From Vitellaria paradoxa (Eukaryota > Streptophyta > Magnoliopsida > Ericales > Sapotaceae), in NCBI GenBank assembly GCA_019916065.1, contig CM034234.1, forward strand, positions 3,668,963 to 3,732,962: 64,000 bases of DNA, read 5' to 3'. Both the position numbers and the translations under genes were made by a program. A model generated the notes under the pieces. It was given only the letters and a program-made list of their open reading frames with translations. It did no database searches and was not told the DNA's origin. This document shows positions 1-11,266 of this stretch, piece after piece. Every line of letters starts with the position of its first letter. The stretch's first letter is position 1.

Positions 1-163
1 GGTGGTGCTAGAAGGGTTGCTGATGGGTGAATTCTATGTGAATGCAATGTCGCTCTCAAATTAAGTTCATATGTGGCGTCTTCTAAGTGTCATAAAAAGA
101 ATTGATTAAAGTTAGAGATTACGCGTTTTTATGCATGCGCGTAAGCCAATTTTGTGTAAGAGC

Positions 164-518
164 AATATTGCTCTCTGCAACCCCAAGGGGTTAGATGGGA
201 TGGTCTTGAATTGGGATTTAGGGGCTTACTACCCCAAGGTCTCAAGTTCAAGTCTCCTCTCTAGCAAAACTTGGGGCCAGCCTCCCGGGCGCAAAGCGTA
301 GTAAAGGTTGGTAGGACGGGCCTCCTTGGCTGGACGAACCGTATCCAGTTCTTGGGTGTGGATCTGACTCCCCGCCGCTACGCGAGTTCGCGATTGACCG
401 CTATACATGTTGAGGGGCCGGTATATGTGGCACAAACCAAAAGAGATTCACTCTCTAAGGATTTGTCCTAGGGAGTGAATCTCTCGAGGTTAAATCCTTA
501 ATATTGCTCTCTGCAACC
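164..518 (+). mobile_element. SINE-like retroposon with 19-bp target-site duplication
   Basis: A 19-bp sequence beginning aatattgctctctg occurs at 164-182 and again at 500-518. The 317 bp between the copies has a B-box-like motif (gttcaagtctc, 246-256) and a possible weak A box near 191-203, the layout of a tRNA-derived pol III promoter. No poly(A) tail is seen. The 3' end instead carries an imperfect hairpin at 443-485 (gagattcactctct against gggagtgaatctc). The short reading frames inside are by-products. SINE identity is inferred from the long target duplication and the B box; the family was not recognised. Confidence 0.65.
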
Positions 519-856
519 ACTCTAAATACAAGTCTGCATAGCATATTACCTCTAAATAAAGGATGAATTCAAATTTGATAATTGGAGAGACAAAATTAAA
601 ATAACTATTGACAAAAGGAGCTATTAGAAGTTTTGAAAAAAAAAAAAAAAAATGAAGGAAGGAGTCTTAAGAATTAATATTAAAAATTTTTACTAAAACG
701 ATGCCTATCATCTAAAAATTTTCCGGAGTTCGGTGACGAGCACCCGCTGTGTTTCCTCCTAAATCCCTTTAAATCTCATATATACATATATATATAACAC
801 CCGCTGTGTTTTCTTCTATATTCCTTTAAATCTCATATATATATATATATATATAT

Positions 857-1018
857 AATAAAACACATCTTTTGATTTGACATTTGTCTCACTTATCACT
901 AAAATTTTGTCACATCATTACTTATTATATATCTATATAATAAAACACATATTTTGATTTGACATTTGTCCCACTTATCACTAAAATTTTATCACATCAT
1001 TACTTATTATATATCTAT
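857..1018. repeat. Tandem duplication of about 80 bp
   Basis: Two adjacent copies start with ataataaaacacat and run through gatttgacatttgt and cacatcattactta. The first covers about 857-936 and the second about 937-1018, with only a few substitutions. A third start (aataaaacaaatcc, 1020) then diverges. Similar termini occur in plant transposons, but no element could be delimited. Confidence 0.6.
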
Positions 1019-1302
1019 ATAATAAAACAAATCCTTTGAACTTGAAAATTAAAATTCAAATATTATTATATTTTTTGTAAAATTATACATACATATTATA
1101 TATATATATATATATTATACTTTGTAAATTATACAAATTATATTTTATTTATATTATCTATTATTATTAAATTTTTTATTTTAATAAAAATAATTTTTTT
1201 ATTTAAAAAATATATTTAAATTTTAAATTTTTTAAAATTTTATTAAAAATAAATATTTAAATTAAAGTTTTAATCTTAATGTGCTTAAAACTCAAATTTT
1301 AA

Positions 1303-1664
1303 ATACATACACTTTTACACTATGTGTTATTTATATAATAAGAAAGTTTAAAATTTTGAATTCGAGATATTTTCAACTATTTAATTTGCTAAATGGCCAA
1401 GATTATTTTTCTTTTTCTCTCACTCTTCCCGTATTTTTCAATACTTTTTATATAAAATATTTTAAATTAACATTTTTAAAAATGTAAATACACATTTACA
1501 TTCTGTGTCATTTATATATAAGGAAGTTTAAAATTTTGAATTTGAGATATTTCCAACTGTTGAATTTACTAAATGGTCAGGATTATTTTTTTATTTCTTT
1601 CACTCTTCCCAATTTTTTGAATACTTTTATATAAAAACTTTTAAATTAATATTTTAAAAAATGT
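1303..1664. repeat. Direct repeat of about 180 bp
   Basis: The segment at about 1303-1483 is repeated at about 1490-1664 in the same orientation. Shared landmarks are aagtttaaaattttgaatt, the gagatatttycaact region, aaatggycargattattttt and cactcttccc. Several substitutions separate the copies, so the duplication is not recent. No coding signal supports the overlapping short reading frames. Confidence 0.65.
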
Positions 1665-3321
1665 GATGATATTTGTAATAAATAATAAAATTTTATACCT
1701 TAATCTTTTTTTATTAATAATTTTTATTTTTATAGGTTATTTTTATAGTTCTTTATATATGTTTGCTTTATAAATTTAAATTTGAGTTATTTACATGTCA
1801 AATTATATTTTTATACTTTCAAGCACAGAAAATTACTAATATATATATAAAGGAAAAAAGACTTACTTTCCTCACTAGTCACCAATTAATTGTGATGTCG
1901 CATTCCCATCCACCGAAACTCTCTTGCTTAATGTTGTATCATTGTCGCATTTTCTTCCATCTCTCTCCAAGATATTGTTTTATCCCTAAAAAAGCTAGTA
2001 CATTTTCCTTCAAACGCTTTTTTTTTTTTTGGACAAAGATAGTGTTCGGAAGGAAAGCAGACAGAGAATAAGAAAGTACTCCCTCCTTATACGTTGGGTT
2101 CTAAAATGTTTTTCCTACTTATATGTTTTTCTTTTTCCTTAAAAGATTTTTTTTTTCAACCGGGGCTTCAATATTTTTATTTTTATTTTTTGTATTTTTT
2201 TATAAATGTAATTAACCAATTCAAAAATTACTAAATAAACAAATTTTAATAAAAAAACACATAAGATGAAAATAAATAAAAAACCAGTAAGTTAGTTTAG
2301 TACTACCCAAATATACTCTTGTTAACCAAACATCTTGAATTGAGAAAAGATTACATTGAAATAAACAATATTGATCATCCAAACATTTTTTTTTTTCTAA
2401 AGTGATGGACCAACATCGCACAGAATCGAACATAAATCTCTTAACTAGAATTGACCTTAAACATACTGATTACTAAACATACAATACCGTTGCATAAGAT
2501 CCATCCAATATTGATTGCATATCATCATTTGAAAAGTCAATATGAAAAGAAAAATTATTAAGATAAAGAAGCTCATAATAGAGTTGAGTTGGTAATTGAT
2601 ACAAGTTAATTTTACTATTATAAATGAATATAGAATATTGTTCCTTGGTGGTTTAAAAAAAAAAAAAAGTGCGGATGGCCGAAGAATGAAAATTGAATAA
2701 ATTCTATCATTTTGAGTTTGGTTACCTCTATTCTAATAAGAGATTGGTTTAATTTTGTTTTAAAAATTATCAATTTAATTATTTTTATTTGGGTCTCCAG
2801 GTTAATTAATATATTTTTGAATTTGAACTAAATTAATTTAACCTAATTTTGAAACTCTCTTTGATACATAAAGGCGCGCAATAATATAATGTGGATCAAA
2901 TTTTATGTAATGCGAATCGAATTTTATTTTGTTCAATTCTATAAAACAATCAATTTGATTCAAGATCTAAATAAAATTATACCCGATAAAAATTAGATCC
3001 ATTTCAAATTTAATATAAACTCGAACTAGTGAAAAATAATAATATTACAAAAATGATAAATTTAACTGATTATCCACAGTCGTGTCCTGTTTGATAATGA
3101 TTTGAAAAATGAATTTCCTATTTATAACGATAAAAGCGCCAGTCACTAATGAATTAATCCAAAATCCTTTCTTGTATCCTTTTATAGGTCTGCTATTAGA
3201 TTAATTAATTCCCATCCAACGGCTGGGATTCCAGTCATGTTAAGCCATTTGGGTCAGCCGACACATGGACAGAAAATTAATTTGCTGTGGTAGCTACGCA
3301 TGTATATATAGATAAATGTAG

Positions 3322-3322
<1 letters not shown>

Positions 3323-3353
<31 letters not shown>
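3323..3353. repeat. (TG)n microsatellite just upstream of LecRLK pseudogene 1
   Basis: About fifteen uninterrupted TG units lie some 50 bp before the first ATG of the lectin kinase pseudogene, where its 5' UTR or core promoter would have been. The number of units is likely to vary between individuals. Confidence 0.9.
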
Positions 3354-3355
<2 letters not shown>

Positions 3356-3403
3356 CTACTCCTGGCTAGACTGCCTGGTACGGAGGAGACTCTCTCAATA
3401 GTC

Positions 3404-5431
3404 ATGTTTCTTAAATTTCTGATCTTGGTTTATATTCTAGTAACTGGCTCATCATCATCAAGAGCCAGCGGAGATTTTGGTTTCACCTTTACTAACGGGC
3501 TCCAATCCAGGAACCTGACCCTGGATGGCGTGGCAGAGATCACACATAATGGGCTCTTAGCCCTCACCGGCAATGGCACCAAACATCAACAGGGCCATGC
3601 TTTCTATCCAGACCCAATCCACTTCAAGAGCTCGTCAAATGGCTCTGTTTTCTCCTTCTCCACGACTTTCGTCTTCGCCATCATCTCTGAGTACCCGACG
3701 CTGAGCGGCCATGGAATGGCCTTCGTTAGTCGCTCCAAGAAAATGGTTTCCAGGGGCTCGAACAGGCAAGTACCTTGGCCTTTTCAACAGTAGCAACGAC
3801 GGGAGGCCCGAGAACCATGTTGTCGCCGTTGAGCTCGACACGATCCAAAACCCCGGCTCCAATGAAATCAGTGACAACCATCTTGGGATTGATATTAATG
3901 GGTTGAATTCTACTGTGGCTGAGCCTGCAGGCTATTATGCGCCTAATGCTACTCAGTTTCACAACTTGTCTTTTTAGTCGCAAAGAAATGCAAGTCTGGG
4001 TGGAATATGATGGGCTGAAACAGCAAATGAACGTCACCATAGCTCCAATTAACATCAGTTACAAGCCCACCACACCTCTTCTTTCACTGTCTTATGACCT
4101 TTCCAAAATCATTAACCAAAGTAGTATGTACGTTGGGTTCTCGGCGTCCACCTGTACGGCCGTAACATCTCATTATGTATTGGGATGGAGCTTTAAGATG
4201 AACGGCCAAGCTGAACAGCTTGACCTCTCTCTTCTTCCAAAGCTTCCTCGAATTGGACCCAAGAAGGTGTCTAAACTTTTCACAGCTGGGTTGTCTCTCA
4301 TTTCCTTTGTTTCTGTGTGCGCAGTGATATCAGGTGCGGTTTTATATGTAAGAAGGAAGAGGAAGTTTGCAGAAGTACTTGAAGATTGGGAAAGTGACTT
4401 TGGCGCTCAAAGGTTCAAGTTCAAAGATTTGTATATTGCCACCAAGGGATTCAGAGACAAGGAGCTTTTGGGGATTGGGGGATTTGGAAGGGTCTACAAA
4501 GGTGTACTGCCAAACTCATCAAAAACTGTGGTTGCTGTGAAGAGGATCTCTCATGACTCCAGGCAAGGAATGAAGGAATTTGTTGCAGAGATCATTACCA
4601 TTGGGAGGATGCGCCACCGGAACATTGTACAACTCTTGGGCCATTGCTGGCGCAAAGGAGAGCTTCTTCTGGTCTATGACTACATGCCCAACGGAAGTCT
4701 AGACATATTCCTTTACAACCAACCCAAGTTGTTCCTCAATTGGCACCAAAGGTTTCTGATCATCAAAGGTGGCGCGTCGGGACTTTATTATCTGCACGAG
4801 CAATGGGAGCAAGTTGTGGTCCGCAGAGACGTCAAGGCCAGCAATGTGTTGTTAGATGGTGAATTCAATGGAAGATTGGCTGATTTTGGGCTTGCAAGGT
4901 TGCATGATCACGGAACCGATCCTCGTACTACCAGTTTGGTTGGAACTCTTGGTTATCTTGCTCCAGAGCACACCAGGACTGGCAAGGCCACAACAAGCAC
5001 TGTGTTTATGCTTTTGGGGCATTTTTGCTTGAGGTGGCCTGTGGTGGGTGACCAATAGAGACACAAGCACTGTAGGAGGTTATGATTTTGGTTGATTGGG
5101 TGTTTTCTGTTTGGAACAAAGGCGACATTCTTCAGGCTGTTGATCCTATTTTGGGCAGGGAATATGTAGCAGAGGAAGCAGAGTTGGTATTAAAGTTAGG
5201 CTGCTATGCTTTCACCCGGAGCTTGGGGCAAGGCCAAGTATGCGCCAAATTGTGGAGTATTTGGAGGGGGACGTTCCCCTTCCTGATTTGAAACTGCTTG
5301 AAATATCTATCACCGGCTTATCTTCTCGCCATGAAGGATTTGATGATTTTGTCATTTCCGGTCCATCTTCCATGGGAAGGGCATTTTCACACTCATTTGT
5401 TGCGGAATCAGTTCTCTCCAGAGACAGATAA
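3404..5431 (+). pseudogene. L-type lectin receptor-like kinase pseudogene 1
   Basis: Intronless LecRLK remnant. The ATG at 3404 opens a hydrophobic signal peptide, then a legume-lectin domain ([60 protein letters not shown]), one membrane helix (about 4276-4350) and a Ser/Thr kinase (GIGGFGRVYKG, VAVKRIS, DFGLA, APE). The frame shifts near 3730-3745, near 3970, near 5005 and near 5200. In-frame stops are TGA 5049-5051 and TAG 5073-5075. The catalytic HRD is RRD (codon 4822-4824). The C-terminal tail continues to a stop at 5431. Functional members bind extracellular ligands and signal at the plasma membrane; this copy cannot encode one. Lesions are spread over the whole gene, so decay is old. 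Confidence 0.9.
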
Positions 5432-7859
5432 TCTTAAATACGAAATTAATATTAGGAATCTAGAAAATGTGATTGTGCGGTTAACTGTGAAACTGATTTG
5501 TTAGCCCATTTCAATGGATCTTGTTTAGTGTTATTCTCGGACATCGGAGAGAGTCTCTGTTTGAAAATGTGGAATTGATGGGATTTAATTTTATTTGAAG
5601 ATAACTCCCACCAATTACCATGTTTAGTAATTAAAATTGGGTTTTTATGAGTTATATTTCATTTCACAAGTCAAATTTTAAAATTTTCTTATCATTTGAA
5701 ATTTAACTCAAAATTATAAAATCAAGAAGGGAATGGAGGCTAACTATTTTTTCTTTATTTGGGAGAGATGGGAAGAAAAATAGAGAGTAGAATACAACTA
5801 AAAATATCATTATATCTTTTAAAATAAAAATATCATTATACCTTTTAAAATATATTTTTTGTGATATATTTGTGAAAATAATGAAAATTAATAATGGCAA
5901 AATAGAGAGACAAACTTTAAATTTTTTTTACACCAATTCTCCCAAATTGGAGATTAGATGGGGTTGCAATGCATTTACATTTCAGCGACTAAAGTTTGAA
6001 TTATCAACCATCAAATTTTTTTATCCAAATTATCTAATGATTTTGATTAACTTGAGTAAAATAAAATTTTACCATTTATCATTTGAAAAGAAAATCGACA
6101 GTTGATATTTTAGGTTTCAATTGTTGAAGTGTATATGCATTGTAACCCCTCTTAAACCTGTGAATTATGTTATAACTTAGAAATAAATTTTTATTTAATT
6201 TATTATTAATTATTTATTTTAATTATGCGTTATATTTTTTAAAATTGGAATTAGTTGACTTTGTTTAAGATTTATTTAAATTATTAATTTATTAATTTTT
6301 ATGTAAGTGTGGTGGATATTTTAAAGGATTTTTATTATTGAGTTACAATTAAAGGTTCACCATAATTTAGGTAGAGGTGATGACATCAAATTCAGAGGTT
6401 ATATATATAAATAGGATTGTTAGTTAAGATTTTATTATATTCTAATTGAGAGATAGAGAGAGTAAAAGAAAAAGAAAAAGACTGGTAAGGTGAAGGGGAT
6501 TTGAAACGTTAGTGTAATTTATTTATTTATTTCTTTCATTGAATGTTATACAAAATTAAGGAGAACGCACATGTATATATACATTTATAGCTTTATGTTA
6601 GTTCGGGCAGAATGTAAAAATATATATATACATATCTCAACATGATTGATTAAGCGATGGATGAGAAGCGAATTGATATATGTGTAAACATGGCTGGCGT
6701 AACGATCTATTAAAAAAATAACAATAATAACAATAACAATAATAATAATAATAATTAAAATATGTGAGAATGGCATTCTTCCGTGGCTGTTGAAGTTCTG
6801 CTGGTTATTAATGAGGGTTATTTAATAGTTTTGGTGATTATTAATGAGAATTATTTAATAAATTAATTATTAATGAGAATTATTTAATAAATTAGTTATT
6901 AATATTAATTATTTTGTGTGTGTTTGATTGACAAAAAATTAGTCAAAAAGTACAATAAAAGTAAAAAGATATGACATACAGGTGATATGTAGAGAATTTT
7001 GGAAGAAAGTACGAAAATTAGCTAAAGTTTGTGAGTTTTGGTGAATTTTGGTGTCCCTAACGGGGCCTTAGATGAAGAGAGAGTTCATAGTTAATAATTT
7101 TTTTAGACTTTAAATAGTAAATATTTATATTCGTGAATTTAGGATTGTGACGATTTATCCTGCTTTGTCTTAAAATTATATTTTTGGACATTAGGTGAGT
7201 GATTGCCTTACTAGTACTAAAAATTTATAAACTGATTCATGCATAAATGTTCCAAAGATTAGATTTTGTGAACTAATATCTGTAAAAAATTATTTTTTTG
7301 GACAAGAAATTCTATGCTTTATACTATTGAGTACAGAGAAAATTATTTGAATACTTGTGTTCACTTTTAGAATTTATGGGATTGTGATTAATAATTATTT
7401 TGTGGTTATTGGAATTGAAATAAAAGTTCAGAAGACAAGTTTCTAAAGTGGTGTGACTATGGCAACTAGGGAATAAACCCTTAAAAACCGTGGTGACCAT
7501 AATTCTCAATAATTGTAGGGATAGGTCTGTGAAAACCGTGGTGCCTTCAACTAGATCAGTTTATGGAAAAACATTGGAGCCAGACTGGGTGACTCAAGTC
7601 GGATGTTGGATCCAATGGGTATTGTCAATAAGAATTTGTTTGGCATTTATTATATTTAATTTCCAAATGATAGTCTACGGATTAATATTTGGGGTTTTTG
7701 GAAGCCGGTCACTATTTATGGATTTATAAGGATTTATGATTAGCATGCATTATTGTACAATTATATATATATTGAGCATGCTAATTATGAATTTACAGTT
7801 ATTATTGGCGATGTGTTAGCTTGATTATCTCATTTCCATGCATTCTTGGTGTGTGTATA
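5432..7859. other. AT-rich intergenic DNA, no gene recognised
   Basis: The stretch is strongly AT-rich, with a TATA-like ttatatatataaatagg near 6400 followed by GA-rich leader-like DNA (6445-6480). That pairing could be the remains of an LTR promoter, but no second LTR was found. An (AAT/AAC)n run lies at about 6716-6757. A short inverted repeat (ttagcatgc and gcatgctaa) flanks about 7741-7785. None of the short open frames has family features. Confidence 0.5.
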
Positions 7860-8227
7860 TTTCAGGTGATATAATATGATGCTTTTTGCCCAAACAACAC
7901 CAAGGTTGCATGTGAGGAGGAGCCATCCCAAGGCATAAGATCGACTACCATGGGTGCCAAGGAGAAGGAAGTGGTTTGAAGTTCAAAATAGTTGAAGTGG
8001 TGTGCGGTTGAAGTTCCAGCTCAACACCCTCTCAGTTTTCCAGCCATAACTTTTTCGTCACAACTCGAAATGGTTCCATTCTTTTTGCGTTGGAAAGAAG
8101 ACTCGAAGCCCTACAACTTTGATGGTTTAGCCGAAGCCTGAATCTGTCATCTTCAATGTCAAAATTGCATCGAAAGTCAGGGACAGAAAGCTGTCAAAGA
8201 AGAACTGTTCACTGTAGTTGGTTGCAG

Positions 8228-8363
8228 ATGGGCGCCCCACCTAGACCCATGGGCGCCCCACCACAAGCATGGGCGCCCCACCTAGACCCATGGGCGCCCC
8301 ACCACAAGCATGGGCGCCCCACCTACACCCATGGGCGCCCCATTCTTCATCAGATGGGCGCCC
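8228..8363. repeat. GC-rich minisatellite built on the palindrome GGGCGCCC
   Basis: Seven copies of atgggcgccc occur within 136 bp. Units of 21 bp (atgggcgccccacctagaccc without its last base) and 20 bp (atgggcgccccaccacaagc) alternate, giving a 41-bp higher-order period. Each unit centres on the perfect palindrome gggcgccc. The surrounding DNA is AT-rich, so this GC block stands out. Confidence 0.9.
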
Positions 8364-9031
8364 ACAGAGAGGGAGTTCTGACTGCTGTTTTTTGGCTAAC
8401 TCTTTGAGGACTTCATCAAACACTTGTACCTTGGGTGCCCATGATGACTTGTCCAGCACACTTTTAAGTTAAATTTTGAATTATGAAATTACACTTTTAC
8501 CCTTGAGTTATGTAATGATATAAAAGGGCAAATTTCTGATGTACAGGGGGTTGAAACCCTACGCACTTCTTCTCTTTCTCTTAGTTTAGTTTAGATTAGG
8601 GTTAGATGTTTTCATCTCATGTTGGATTGACGGAAGCTTTATTTTTCATCTTCGCATTAAGATTAATTGGTAAGTTTCATTCGTTACTTCGTTTTAATTA
8701 AAAGTTTATTATTTTCTTTATCTTTGTTCTTTATTTTCACTTCGTAGTACTTCGTAGTCATTGTTAGTGTTTGATTTGCTTTCGAAATTGCTTTAGCTTA
8801 TTTCTATATCCTTCGTTTTCGTGTTTGAGTGCTTGATGAAGGTTATTTTCTTTTTGAAAGGCTTTGTTAATGCTTTCGCAATGTTAGGCTAGGATTTGTT
8901 CTTGGCTTTAAGCCATTGAAAGTGGTGAAGTAGTTGGTGAACTCAAATGTAAAAGAGTTTTATTTAATAAAATATATTTTAGACTTTTAATTGGAATTTC
9001 GTAGTAAGCTAGGGTTCTCTTGAAACCTACT

Positions 9032-9375
9032 CACCCGTGTCATAACCGTAGCTTGGTTACAAGTTTTCACTTGTGCACACCAAGTGTTCGGTTTAATGTC
9101 CCGGTGAGTTAGAATCTGATTTTCCAAGACCCAAATTAGGTTTTCTTACAAAATCAGTCACCCGTGTTAAAACCAAAGCTTGGTTACGATTGGCCACTCG
9201 TGCAAACCAAGTGGTTGGTTCAATGGCCCGGTGATTCGAACCTTATTTTCATAAAACCAAAACATGAGGTTTTCTTAAGAAACCGATTCACCTGTGTTAT
9301 AATTGAAGTCTAGTTATGAGTTGATGCTCATGCACACTAGGTGTTCGATTCAATGTCCCGGTGAGTCTGAAATCA
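9032..9375. repeat. Three tandem copies of a ~128-bp unit
   Basis: Copies begin at 9032, 9159 and 9289, giving periods of 127 and 130 bp. Each runs from cacccgtgt through an agcttggtta-like core and a gtgcaYacYaRgtg block to ttYaatgYcccggtga. The copies have diverged, the third most. The array lies inside the putative retrotransposon leader. Confidence 0.8.
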
Positions 9376-9797
9376 ATTTCAAAAGCCTCCGCTTACTCTG
9401 AATTCCATAAATTAGTTTTAATGAAATATTTTCCGACCTAGCAATGCATGTGCGTTTGTTAGGTTGAGTTATAAATGCGTTTGAGTAAACCACTACCCAC
9501 TACTGGATTTGGTTCGAAGCCAAGATCATTTTAGTTAGTTTATTTTCAATATTTGCATTCTAGTTTAATATCACAATTTGCTTTGCCCCACCATTCTCAA
9601 CCCAGCCATATTCAAATCACTTTGTAATTCAAAAATTAGTTTAGATTAGCTTAGGCTCACCTACTAATTAAGAGAACAAGTCTAGTGTCTTTTAACACAG
9701 CCCTCCCTGTGGAGATGACCTCGGTTCTCACCGAGTAAGACTACGACCACCCTCTTGCACTTGAGAGGTAGAACCCGAACACATTTCAGGGTCGGTC

Positions 9798-11266
9798 AAT
9801 TTAAGTCATACCTAAAAAACTTGTTTGTAAATAAGTCACACTTATAACAAAAAGACAAAAAAAGACATCACGCATTTTTCACCATATTTCAAAACTGCCA
9901 GTTTTATCCGAAAATAGTGCACACTTCGCTCATAACTTCCACGACTTTTCGTCTTCTTTACAAAGCAAGTAAAACCAATTTTTGGAAACAAATCAAAACT
10001 GTTTGGAAAAAACGTAAATCGATTATCATTCCTAAGTATCTTTATTTTTTTTGATTTTGAAACAGTACCGGTACTGTTTTGAAAATAACTCAAAATGCTA
10101 ATCAACTTCATGGATTTCTCTTGCCTAAAACTTGTCATCTGCTTATAATTCATGGTATTGTTTTGAAAACAGTACCGGTACTATTTTCATACTGCCTAAA
10201 AAACATCAATCGATATATAACACAAACCAATTATATGAGCCAACATCATAATATTTTTTGAAACAGTACTGGTACTGTTTTGAAGATAGCTCAAAAAGCC
10301 CATCGGCCCCATGGATTTCTTTTGCCCTTAAAACTTGTCATCTGCTTATAATTCATGGTATTGTTTTGAAAACAGTACCGATAAAACAGTACCGGCACTG
10401 TTTTCATACTGCCTAAAAGACATCAATCGATATATAACACAAACTAATCATATTAGCCAACATTATAATATTTTTTGAAATAGTATCGGTACTGTTTTGA
10501 AGATAGCTCAAAAAGCCCATCGGTCCTATGGATTTCTCTTGCCTTTAAAACTCGTCATCTACTTATAATTAATGGTGCTGTTTTGAAAACAGTACTGATA
10601 AAACAGTACCGGTACTGTTTTCATATTACCTACAAAACATCAATCGATACATAACACAAACCAACCATGTGAGCGAACATCATCATATTTTTTGAAACAG
10701 TACCAGTACTATTTTGAAGATAGTTCAAAACGTTGATCGGCCCAACAAATTTCTTTTGCCCTTAAAACTCGTCATCTGCTTATAATTCATGGTGCTGTTT
10801 TGAAAACAGTACCGATAAAACAGTATCGGTACTGTGTTGAAAACAGTATCGGTACTGTTTTGGACTGGTACTGTTTTCATACTGCCTAAAAAACATCAAT
10901 CGATACATAACACAAACCAACCATACGAGCCAACATCATCATATTTTTTGAAACAGTACCAGTACTATTTTGAAGATAGCTTAAAACGCCAATCGGCAAA
11001 ATCAATCCACGAAGAAGATAGGCCAAATAAGCTCTATCTTCTTAATATCTTCACGACTAAAACTGTAAATAATAAAACTGAAAACAAGGAAAGGAAAAAA
11101 AAAATGGAAGAAGCGTTATTTTCGGTAAATCATATCTTCACGTGATTCCCGGAATTCTCAGAAATAACTTATGTAACTTTGTTATAGAAATAAAGGATAT
11201 TATCGGTATATTAGAAACTATATTTAAAACAAATTCGTGGGACCCTCTCAAAAGTATGACTTAAAT
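9798..11266. repeat. Tandem array (~217-bp units) rich in the palindrome ACAGTACCGGTACTGT
   Basis: Unit starts of the form gaaacagtaccggtactg occur at about 10057, 10260, 10477, 10694 and 10950, giving spacings of 203, 217, 217 and 256 bp. Each unit also contains cttgtcatctgcttataatt, a second palindromic block, and catcaatcgatayataacac. Many copies of cagtaccggtactg are perfect or near-perfect palindromes. The array is bracketed by atttaagtcatac (9799-9811) and its reverse complement gtatgacttaaat (11254-11266), which may be terminal inverted repeats. No target duplication was found. No credible protein is encoded. Confidence 0.7.

Larger units (their letters stand above)
519..3322. other. 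AT-rich intergenic DNA with local duplications
   Basis: No gene is supported here. The stretch holds a short duplicated motif (cacccgctgtgtt near 741 and 799), an 80-bp tandem duplication at about 857-1018, a 180-bp direct repeat at about 1303-1664, AT microsatellites near 830-855 and 1096-1115, and poly(T) or poly(A) runs. The isolated phrase tactccctcctt near 2077 resembles a Stowaway end, but no partner end was found. Confidence 0.6.
7860..9797 (+). mobile_element. Degenerate LTR-retrotransposon LTR/leader region
   Basis: About 1.9 kb of non-coding DNA has the style of the untranslated leader of plant Ty3/gypsy elements. It includes phrases such as ccataactttttcgtc and gcgttggaaagaag (8043-8098), a GC-rich minisatellite (8228-8363), a 128-bp triplicated unit (9032-9375), and a final block with ccctccctgtggagatgacc (9701 onward) and caccgagtaagactacgac. 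From memory, such blocks precede the gag of Athila/Tat elements, but no gag or pol follows here. Boundaries are approximate and the assignment is inference. Confidence 0.45.

Noticed and set aside
229..471. Overlapping 66-68 codon frames on both strands
   Set aside because: They lie wholly inside the SINE-like element and have no family features.
2071..2110. Stowaway-like phrase tactccctcctt
   Set aside because: No inverted partner end or TA target duplication was found within a plausible distance.
6390..6480. TATA-like motif followed by GA-rich leader, as in an LTR promoter
   Set aside because: No second LTR, primer site or coding region could be linked to it, so it is mentioned only as part of the spacer.
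8156..8472. Pro/Gly-rich repetitive frames (MGAPPRPMGAPPQAW type)
   Set aside because: They are translations of the GGGCGCCC minisatellite on both strands, not a protein family.
9798..9812. 13-bp inverted repeat with 11254-11266 as proof of a DNA transposon
   Set aside because: No target duplication was found, and related aagtcaca/tgtgactt words occur nearby, so the ends are only suggestive.
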